Shown piece by piece: positions 55,530 through 64,000 of a stretch of DNA of 64,000 nt. The position numbers and the translations under genes were made by a program. Under the pieces are notes generated by a model, which saw only the letters and a program-made list of their open reading frames with translations, had not been told where the DNA came from and did no database searches. Each line of letters opens with the position of its first letter. Within the stretch, counting starts at the first letter, position 1. Origin of the DNA: Apricaphanius iberus (taxonomy: Eukaryota; Chordata; Actinopteri; Cyprinodontiformes; Aphaniidae); assembly GCA_028564705.1 (NCBI GenBank), contig JAPXFQ010002760.1:62001-126000 (forward strand), read 5' to 3'.

Positions 55530-58340
55530 AAACGGTGTTAATTGGAAGGCAACAAACTGGTCTAAATTATTTTTATAAGCACCGTGTTGAATGGTACAGA
55601 GAATGAATTCTTTCTGTGATTTAAATAAGTATCATTTATGCTAAAATTATGTTTGGCTTATTTCTGATGGCTCTATAGACTTTAGAAATATAGCTTGGTC
55701 TCTGAATAAATGATCTAAAGGAGACTGATGTTAAATTATTTAAACGATTAAACATTCTTAATGATTTTTCTGGACACTAAATGCTTATTGGATTTATCAA
55801 ATTTCAACTGGGGCTCAAGGAGTAACCCAGCATGTTTCAATTCCGTTAGAAATTGAATGGTTTTACCATGCAAAACAACACTTATCATAGTGATATTTTC
55901 TAAACTAGTGGGATTTGAATGTTTGAGTTTGAAAAAAAGAAAACATTAAAACACAGAGTCATTTTTAAGGCATCAGTTTGTTTTTAAACAGGCTGGGGAT
56001 AAATTTGAATTGGTCTAAGGATTGAAAGTAATGAATATCGGCGGTGATCGAAATGATGGTTTAATTTAGAAGTAAGAAGTAAATTCTAATTCATTTATTC
56101 TGATCGTGTAGAAGCAAAATGTGATTGGACCAGCTACATTGAAATAATTTTTACCATATATTTGAATGCACATTTTGTTTTGACAAATAAGAATTGGTTT
56201 TAGTTTTAAAAGTTTAAGATTAATCTTTCAGATGTTATTTATTGATTGTTAGCTAGTCCACTTGATGCTGAGAGTAAATTTACAGGTCCTAAAACATTTT
56301 AGAACAGTTCTGATCATAGAATAATGGCATAATATATCATTTGATTAGTGGGGACTCTGTAACTGACAATTTATTTAGATTGTTTTGATTTTATTTTTTC
56401 TTATTTTTATTTTTATTTTTTATTTTTCTCTCTCAACCTTTATATATTTGGTTCGACTTGGATTCTGACCCAGATTTCTGAACTGCGGTCTGCTTATTAA
56501 TTAGAACTTTGAAAAAATGTTAATTTGAGAAGCTGGATTAAAGAAAACATGATTCAGTGGTAATTTATTTGACATTTCTAGAAGCTTCAATTCAATTTGG
56601 TGTTTATCATTGGAGAAAAGAAAAAAAGAAGCCTGAGAGGATAATTGGGATACTGAAAAATGCTAGTTTTTGTTTTTGCTACTAGTTTGTGTTTAGAGAA
56701 ATCTTATCGCTTGAACCTCTTTTATTGAATTTTTTGTTCTACTGCTAAGGGGAATTAGACTACTATGTATCCTACAAAAATTTAAGAGGAGTTTTAGTTG
56801 AAAAAAATCAGTTTGACTATGTTTGATTCACTTCACAGAATCGGACAGATGTTTTTGAAGTATGAAATGTTTTCATTATTTACAATCAATATTTGGGGAG
56901 TTGGCTTTTTGTATTTGTTTAAAGAGGAATCATATAAGCAAAAGTACTTTGAATTTAGGTTGGATTGTGTTAAAAAAAAAGTACTTTAGGTTTGGCAATT
57001 TCTAATAATAAGCAACCACCTGGTTACTTTCACATCAATTTGATCAGGGAATGAGACGTGCATGTTTTGCACTACGGTTTTAAAGTCCCACAGAAATATT
57101 TATAGGGAAGCTGTTTTGTCAGTGATTTAAATCTTGGATTTTTCTTTAGAAATATGGATAGAATTTTAAGTATAGCAAACTGAAGACTGTTTTTGTAAAC
57201 TATGTTGTGTTTATCAGTTAGTACTGTTCTCTGATTTTGTTTTAAACATTTGATGTTTTTAATTTTGATATTTTTTGTCTGAGCCAGCTTGATAGAGATC
57301 CAGTACACTTAAGTGATGGGGAGTTGGAGACTGGATCTTTGCAGATGGTTATTGACTTTATTTTTGTTATTGCAATGTTTTAGTGGTGCTTTAGCAATAT
57401 CTAACAGAAAAATCCAGCCTTTTTGTTTTTTGAATTTTATTTTATTTATCTATTTACTTTGTGAACAGACCACTGAACTTTGAAGAAAAGAATTAGTGAA
57501 TGGTATCAATGCAGTTTATATCTGAGGAATAGACATTATGTCATAAAAGTTATGTTTGCTCTCAGACACCATTTTGTAGGACATCAACATAGAGCCTACT
57601 GATCTTACTGATTAATTTTCGGATATTTTACTCACCTCAAGGATTTGGGAGACTGCTGAGACTGAAATGTAATTCCCAGGAAGGAAGTTATGGGGGTGAT
57701 GAAAGAATTTGCAGAGTGGGTAAGACTCACTGATAGAGGTTAACGTGCGTTTTTCTATACTTTTGATTGTATTTGTGATCAGACCATAGATCTACTTGTC
57801 TGGACATGTTTGGTAAAACTAAATAAGATTATATTGATTTGCCAAATTAGGGCATGGGACGTGAATGGCTGTTTGTCCACTGTTGACGCACTCCAAAGGT
57901 GGCAAGGGAGCTCGGTGCTTTGTGTTGAGGCTGGATGGAATGTCTGGTCTGCTTATCTGTGGAATGTCTTGTCATAACTGCCTTTCACAACAATGCAGGA
58001 GACAATTTGCTGAGATTAACAAACGTTCTTGGCTTTATCCACAGCAAGCACCTGAGGAAAATGGGGAGAGGCACGAAGCTGCTGCCCCAGTAGGACAGGC
58101 CTGTCGGGTGCTGGATGGGAAAACATGGCTCTGTTCCCATGCTCAGGTTTGGTGAATTTGAAGATAATTGGATACTTTAAATTTATAGGTTTAGTTTTGT
58201 TAATTTATACTTGGAAAATTTACAGGGTCTGACAGCTAAAGTGGGAAAAACTCAGGCTAACTAGGTTAGTTTTTGCGTATTTTATGGGATATATTTCTGG
58301 CTATTTCTGACACATGTTATGGGTTTTTTAAGCTGTAAGG
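55530..58340 (+). repeat. Unidentified repeat X, copy 2
   Basis: Collinear with 42340-45750 but lacks about 300 bp present in copy 1 (44332-44634): here ggagactggatctt joins directly to tgcagatgg near 57340. An exon-like segment at 58045-58146 lies between ccacag and GTTTGG, at the same relative place as the one in copy 1. No conserved protein frame was found between the copies. Confidence 0.75.
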
Positions 58341-58414
58341 AAGAATTCAGAAACAATGCGTAAATGTTAAATTAATCATTTGATTCCATAACAGGTTTTC
58401 TTAATGGCATCAGA

Positions 58415-58775
58415 TCGCATCTTCCTGCACCTGAATGAATTGGCTGTGTTTGGGAAATGGTCAATTACGGGAGTAATTTACCATTAAAGAGGGATTATTA
58501 TTGTAATCATCTGATTGTGATTTCATTTGGAAAAGAACAGTTCCTTTATAGACATTTACTGAATGCAGCTCCACGGCGACGACGAACCTGGTCGAGTCGC
58601 ATCTTCCTGCACCTGAATGAATTGGCTGTGTTTGGGAATGGTAATTACGGGAGTAATTTACCATTAAAGAGGGATTATTTTGTAATCATCTGATTGTGAT
58701 TTCATTTGGAAAAGAACAGTTCCTTTATAGACATTTACTGAATGCAGCTCCACGGCGACGACGAACCTGGTCGAG
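58415..58775 (+). repeat. Tandem duplication, two units of about 180 bp
   Basis: 58415-58596 and 58597-58775 are nearly identical (from tcgcatcttcctgcacctg to gaacctggtcgag), differing by a few single-base indels. Confidence 0.93.
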
Positions 58776-59531
58776 GATCAGCAGGAATCTACCTAAAGAG
58801 GGTCAAGAAGGTTTTGACCAAGCTGAAACGGAAGCTGAAGCTATTGGAAGCGGGGCCAGCTGTGGATTTGTGTATATTGGGGGAAATGCTCAATTAATGA
58901 AGTAATTGGCATTTCAGAGAGTGGTTATCTGCATATATGGGAGTAAAACTGGAACACTGATCAGCTCTGCACAGCCCCCAGGTGCCACCATTGGGGGGTT
59001 AACCACGAGAGAGAAGAAAGAAGACTACAGAAAAAAATATATAAAGGACTGAATAGACTTTATTAATTATTTTCTTGCATTTTACAGCTTGTTTAACTAT
59101 TTTATTCACAAGTGCAGATTGTTAACACTGCCTAAGAGGGTTTCTTAAAGAATTTTTAATCAGTTAATTTTCAGGATTTCTTAATTTCCAGTTGTTTTTA
59201 AGGTTGTATTAAGGTTTGCATTAATAAAAAAGAGGGTCTGCTAGATAGAAAGAAGGAATAGCTGAGCAGAATTAGGGAAAGAAAAGACTAAATAGACTCG
59301 AGGATTACATTTTTAAAGGTTTCTTAATACCTTCTATTTCACAGGTTTCTTAACACTCTAAGTTTGATCCGTTTCAGAACAGATAGTCAATTGTGTTTTC
59401 TCATTATCTTGTGGGTATTAAATTGTATTGTATTTCTCTGGGGCCTCCTCCACTGTATTCACATACATTTAAGCTAGACTTAGTTAACTTTTCACATGTA
59501 AGACATTCTTATACATTTTTGGGTTTTTGAA
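58776..59531. other. Non-coding stretch between repeat X and L1 ORF1
   Basis: AT-rich with short purine-rich tracts (59000-59035). No gene supported; part of the insertion with unknown origin. Confidence 0.45.
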
Positions 59532-59855
59532 TTAGTTTTTGGGAATTGTTTGATTTTCGGTAGCGAGCGAAGCTACCTGTTGTTGGCTGAATCCCAGAGA
59601 TTCCCGCAGAGCCTGAAAATCTTTGTGTAGAACCTCATCCAGCGCGAGACGGGTGTCCAGGCTGGTTAGCTTCTTATCTATTAAGTCCAGGACGTCGCCG
59701 TAGCTTCTTTCTGGCAAGTTGGTGGAAGTGCTGGCCTCAGAACGAGTGCGTTTCTGAGATGGAGGACTTGTTTGTGCATCCAAAGCAGGTTTCTGTGACT
59801 TACCCATAACAATGTTATCTAAGGACTCGTCTAGGTAGCACTCCAGCGAATCCAA
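59532..59855 (-). pseudogene. L1 ORF1 N-terminal fragment
   Basis: The minus-strand frame starts MDSLECYLDESLD, with KRTRSEASTSTNLPERSYGD and DVLDLIDKKLTSLDTRLALD followed by a coiled-coil-like FQALRESLGFSQQQVASLA. A leucine-rich coiled coil after a charged serine-rich leader is typical of fish L1 ORF1 RNA-binding proteins. The frame stops at 59532 near the junction with non-L1 DNA, so the RNA-binding part is missing. The 220 bp upstream (59856-60074) is the presumed L1 5' UTR. Confidence 0.65.
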
Positions 59856-60074
59856 TGTTTCCTCGTCCAGGTTGATTAGATGAAAGAAATAATTTGATGG
59901 TTAGTTTAAACGGACAGAAGCTGCGTTTGGTTCAAAATTATTGCCTTACTTTACCTGACATGTTTTGTTTATTTGACCAGTATACCTCCATGTTTACTTA
60001 CGCACAGCTCTCGCGAGAACTCAGCAGCTCATCCCAAACTGTCTCCTCATCCCAAACTCTGGCCATCCTAATCA

Positions 60075-60430
60075 TACTAATGATATTCTAATGGCCTCAG
60101 ATAATGGATTTGTGACTGTTCTGGTCTTGTTAGATCTCAGTGCTGCTTTTGACGCAGTCGATCATAATATTCTCTTAGAAAGGCTTGAACATGTTGTAGG
60201 GATAAAGGGAACAGCACTAGGCTGGTTTAAATCATATCTGTCCAACAGATTCCAGTTTGTTCATATCAATGATAAATCTTCTTCACACCCAAGGCTTACT
60301 TGTGGAGTACCACAGGGTTATGTGCTTGGACCAATTCTCTTTACTATATATGTGCTTCCAATTGTAAAATAATGTACACAGTGCATTACATGGAATTAAT
60401 TTTCACAGATATGCTGATGATACACAATTA
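60075..60430 (+). pseudogene. L2-type LINE ORF2, part 2 of 3 (host copy)
   Basis: Continues from 50947: LLDLSAAFDAVDHNILLERL (RT catalytic A), GTALGWFKSYLSNRFQFV, CGVPQGYVLGPILFTIY (60300-60350) and a [12 protein letters not shown] stretch at about 60412-60432, where the next L2 begins. A stop at 60370-60372 is followed by a frameshift. Confidence 0.83.
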
Positions 60431-60439
60431 TATTTATAA

Positions 60440-63400
60440 GTATTTAGTCTAGGCGTTAATTCATCCCGCGTCGGGCAATATACAAAGTTGCCCCCTTGAA
60501 AGGAAAGGTGGATAGCCATAGAAGAGTTAACTCCCCTGGTTTAATTTAGAGCTAACGTACCCTAAAGCAAATGTTAGAAAACTGATAGAGAAAAATGGCG
60601 CGCCACGCATTTACAAGATTTCCTTTTAATATAGGTAAACTGTTTTATTGCTAAATAAAAAGAGCCTTCACACAGCTAGAACAGCAGTATTATTCATCTT
60701 TGAATCGAGGAGAAATAAAAAATAATCCTAGGTTTCTTTAAAACTACAGTTCCAAACTTCACAACAAGGATCAATAAGACTCTATCGAGCCAACCATTCC
60801 CCAAGCTCTAAGCAGTGACGACTTCATCAATTCTTTATAAATAAATAGACTCCAAACGAATAAGATAAATTGGGAACCTTTCCAATATGCTGGCTTCCTC
60901 CTTATTTAATGAGGCAGCCTCAAAAATGGTGGAACCTAATATATGCTAAAATGCTTTAATGCAGACGAAACTATTGTGATGTACTAAAATTAATAGCTGC
61001 ATCTAAACCTTTCAACTTGCGTTTAGCCCCAATCCCAACTAAACTCCGTTAAAAGAAGTTTTCCCTCTGATCGCTGCTCCAATTCTAAATATAATGAATC
61101 TAACCTTAGTCAGTGGGGGGTGGGTTTGTTTGCGGGGGGGGGGGGGGGATACATTATGTACCACAGGAGTTAAAGATTGGCTGTAAGTTTAAACCATCTA
61201 TCATAAGAAACCCCTCTCTTGATCAAACGACTTATTTAACTATAGACCGATACCTAATCTTTCCCTTCTTATCTAAAATTCTTGAGAAAATAGTGCGACA
61301 CCAGATATGTGAGCATTTAAACAATAATGAGGCAATGAGCTGTTTGAGAAGTTTCAGGTCAGTCTTTAGAGCTCAATCACAGCACTGAAACAGCTCTGGT
61401 GAAGGTTACTAATGATATTTCTCATAGCCATCAGACAATGGCACTGTGATCATGTCTGTCCTGTTAGATCTCAGTGCAGGGCCTTTGACACTTGTTTGAC
61501 CCATATTCTCATAGAAACGCTTCCAAGTGTCCGGTATAATAGGAACACACTAGGTTGGTTTAAATCTTATGTGTCTAACAATTTCCAGTATTTGTTCAGT
61601 AAACAATAATCTTCCTCAACCTCAATAGTTTAATTGCGAAGTACCACAGGGGCAGTGCTTGGGAGGGCCGATTCTCTTACTATATATATGCTTCCCTATT
61701 GGTTAAAATATTTAGGCAGCATGGATAAAAACCCATAGTTACCAGAAGAATACACAGCCTATATCTATCCATAAATCCTGATGAATCCAAGTCAGTAGGT
61801 AACTACAGGCATGGTCTGGAAGACATAAAAACTTGGCTTGAACTCTAAACTTCTTGCTTCTAATATTCCTGAATTAAACAAATTGCTCGTCTTTTTGTGG
61901 TCAAAGCTCTGAAAAAGAAACTACTTAGTGAGCCCCCTTCACCTGGACGGCATAAATTAGCCTCCAGTAATAATAGCATAAAACCTGTGTCCAATTTTTG
62001 ACCAAGATATGTCATTTAGAACTCACATTAAAGAAGTCTGTAGGATTTCCTTTTTTCACCTTAGAATATTGCAAAAATTAGAACCATCCTGTCCAGGAAC
62101 TGATGCCTGAAAAAACTAGTCCATGCCTTTGTTACTCTAGGCTGGATTACTGTAACTGTCTATTATCAGGTATTTCCACAGAATACAATTAAAAGTCTAC
62201 AGTTAGTTCAAAATGCTGCTCTAGGACTTCTGATGAATATTAAAAAGAAGAGATCACATTTCCCCTGTTTTAGCTTCTCTTCAACTGGCTCCCAGTAAAA
62301 TCTTAGATCTAGAATTCAAGATCCTCCTTCTGACATAAAAAGCCCTAATAATCTACCAGCTCCATGCATACATTAAAGACCTGGATGGTTCCATATGTTC
62401 CTAAACAGAGACCATCGCTCTCAGTACTGCAGGGTTTACTGGTAGTTCTAGATTTTTAAAAGTAGAATGGGTGGCAGAGTCTTTCAGCTATCAGGCTCCC
62501 CTCCTATGGAAGGAACCGGCTCCAGGTTGTTTCGGAAGCAGGCACAATTTGTCTATCATTAAAAACTAGCTAAAAACTTTCCTCTTTACAAAGCTTACAT
62601 TAGAGATATGTTTTATAGTATTAAGTCAGGTCAGACAGGTAGATAGAAGAGACAGGTTAATGTTAGAGGTCAAGCAGAGTGTCAAATTAGGAAGAGATAG
62701 GAAAGGTAGAGTAGCTAGGTAAGATAGTTAATTAAGCCAGGTAAAGATTCCGAGCCGGTCGCGCTTACCGCCGCGGAGAAATGGTGCCCACACAGGAGGG
62801 GGGCTCAGCCACGCCGGAGAGAGGTCCCCTCAGAGGGGTTTCCTCCCGCAACAGTGCGGCCGCCGATTACCTGCCGGGTTAATCCGCCCCCGGGCAGACT
62901 GTGCGGACCCCACCCGTTTACTCTTAAACGTTTTCCGCCCTCTTCAATTCAGTCCTCTCAGTCAGTCTATTTTTCCTTAGATATTTGTCCGACTATCGTC
63001 CACGTGCAGTTGATAAGCCTTAGATGGTCGTTTACCACCCACTTTGGGCTGCATTCTCAAACAACCCGACTCCGAGAAACCCGGCATGACGGGGGGGCCG
63101 TTAACTTGGCCCTACACCGTCCCCACGGGTCATGGTGTGACTCAGGAACACGTAGGTGTTGGTAGCCAAGTCCCTAGTAGCTAGGAGACAGGTTAATGTT
63201 AGTAGCTATGGCTGCTTTAGGCTAGCTTGTTGGAGGACATTATTAGGTTCTGTTCCTACTTTCCTTCTCCTACTTCTCCCCATACGTGTCATGATGTAGC
63301 TGTCAATTCAAGCACAAACCTGTTTTCTATTATATTAGGTGCTGCTCCCATTACCCTGCTTGACGACCCTGACTAAGATGGCATGCAGTGACGGAACATT

Positions 63401-63745
63401 CTCCACTTCCTGCGCAACAAACTTGATGCATCAGTTCTATTGCTCTTTCTGTGTCTCTGTATGTATTCTCCAAGCCACAGACGGTCGCGGCAGAATAACC
63501 GCTTGTGCTGAGCCTGGTTCTGCCGGAGTTTTCTGTCCTGTTAAAAGGGAGTTTTTCCTTCCCACTGTCGCTGCATCCTTGCTCATATGAGGGATTGCTG
63601 AGAAATCCACGACGCAATCTTCTGTGGTTCTGTAATTTCTACATCATAAACATTGTATTGTAATAACTCTTTTTGTAAAGTGCCTTGAGATGACATCTGT
63701 TGTGAAATGGCGCTATATAAATAAACTGAATTGAAATTGAAATTG
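60440..63745 (+). pseudogene. L2-type LINE inserted in the host L2, indel-rich
   Basis: Starts in the ORF2 linker (homologous to about 27425 onward of the copy at 26581) and runs through RT to the 3' tail. Recognisable: the linker (60440-60720), RT start near 61210-61390 (FPFLSKILEKIVRHQICEHLN), catalytic A near 61455, the motif B region near 61635, KKKLL-type and FDQDMSF-like blocks (61910-62020), the HWLPV region (62280), 3' UTR from 62580 with a 28S insert, and the aataaactgaattg tail at 63720. No frame stays open for more than about 90 codons because of frequent single-base insertions and losses. The nearby host L2 is much cleaner. Confidence 0.82.
62750..63145 (-). rRNA. 28S rRNA fragment (D1-D2 region), captured, second copy
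   Basis: Same segment, orientation and position within an L2 3' UTR as 48247-48627, with shared blocks such as cgggcagactgtgcggaccc, agccttagatgg, ccacccactttgggctgcat and acaacccgactccgag. It carries the same differences from typical vertebrate 28S (for example cattctcaaacaacccg), so both copies descend from one capture. Many small indels. Confidence 0.88.
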
Positions 63746-64000
63746 AATCCATAAAACCTGATGAAACCAATCAGTTAGGTAGTTTACAAGCATGTCTGGA
63801 AGACATAAAAACATTGATGACTCTGAATTTTCTACTTTTAAATTCAGACAAGACAGAAGTTATTGTCTTTGGACCAGAACCTTTAAAAAGGAAACTGCTA
63901 AATCCATCACTTCATCTGGATGGCATTAATTTGGCCTAGGTGTAATTTTTGACCAAGACATGACATTTAATTCCCATATTAAACAGGTTTCTAAGATTTA
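63746..64000 (+). pseudogene. L2-type LINE ORF2, part 3 of 3 (host copy)
   Basis: Resumes after the inserted L2: KPDETNQLGS-like, then ACLEDIKTLMTLNFLLLNSD (about 63800-63850), KTEVIVFGPEPLKRKLL (about 63850-63900) and FDQDMTFNSHIKQVSKI at the window edge. In L2 elements this directly follows the YADDTQLY box left at 60430, so the three parts belong to one copy that continues beyond the window. Confidence 0.78.

Larger units (their letters stand above)
50948..60074 (-). mobile_element. 9.1-kb chimeric L1/X insertion in an L2
   Basis: Flanked by a perfect 15-bp duplication. Read on the minus strand: L1 5' region and ORF1 start (60074-59532), repeat X and adjoining sequence (about 59555-53428), then the L1 3' UTR (53427-50948) ending in a run of A (seen as ten T at 50947-50956). 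The duplication and A tail show L1-type target-primed integration. The L1 parts that should lie between ORF1 and the 3' UTR (rest of ORF1, all of ORF2, start of the UTR) are absent. Either X replaced them after insertion or the chimera was inserted as such. Confidence 0.75.

Noticed and set aside
1..64000. Bacterial-style systems (defence islands, operons, riboswitches)
   Set aside because: Intron structure, LINEs, SINEs and a frizzled-related gene show a vertebrate genome; no operon-like coding blocks exist.

Overview
This window is eukaryotic, most likely from a ray-finned (teleost) fish. It is AT-rich intron-like DNA packed with fish-typical mobile elements: a Ty3/gypsy chromovirus of the sushi type, L2/CR1-group LINEs, an L1 of the Tx1-like group, Rex3, a Tc1-like transposon, hAT-type MITEs and tRNA-derived SINEs. 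The only host protein-coding gene I can support is on the minus strand. Four exons at 36240-36488, 22657-22692, 16853-16912 and 10839-10904 join in one frame and encode part of a secreted frizzled-related protein, best match frzb (sFRP3): most of the frizzled cysteine-rich domain (CRD), a linker, and the start of the netrin-like domain. The upstream exon(s) and the remaining netrin exons are not visible and probably lie outside the window.

Layout. 1-5110: a decayed chromovirus (end of the 5' LTR, gag, pol with chromodomain, 3' LTR carrying a long poly-C tract). 5111-10838: a minisatellite grown from a Tc1 transposase motif, a gypsy LTR remnant and LINE fragments. 10839-36488: frzb exons and introns; the introns hold a TTAA-flanked inverted-repeat element, Rex3 pieces, a Tc1 element interrupted by a SINE, hAT MITEs, a SINE split by an L2, an internally deleted L2 with an esterase-like ORF1 remnant, and a 5'-truncated L1 with a 3.3-kb GC-rich 3' UTR. 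36489-42300: more LINE and SINE debris. 42340-45750 and 55530-58340: two copies of an unidentified, mostly non-coding repeat (called X here). 48025-49220 and 60440-63745: L2 3' regions that both carry a captured antisense piece of 28S rRNA. 50735-64000: one L2 split into three parts by a 9.1-kb chimeric L1/X insertion with a 15-bp target-site duplication and by a second L2.

How it fits together. Almost everything is retrotransposition and nested insertion. Order can be read from who interrupts whom: L1/X and L2 into L2, MITE into L2, SINE into Tc1, L2 into SINE. The most unusual items are the L2 subfamily carrying 28S rRNA sequence in its 3' UTR, the L1 insertion whose ORF1 remainder and ORF2 are replaced by repeat X, and a 36-nt microexon in the frzb-like gene. 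Coding elements are nearly all broken by stops and frameshifts, so no mobile element here looks autonomous. All names rest on reading motifs by eye; no database search was run.
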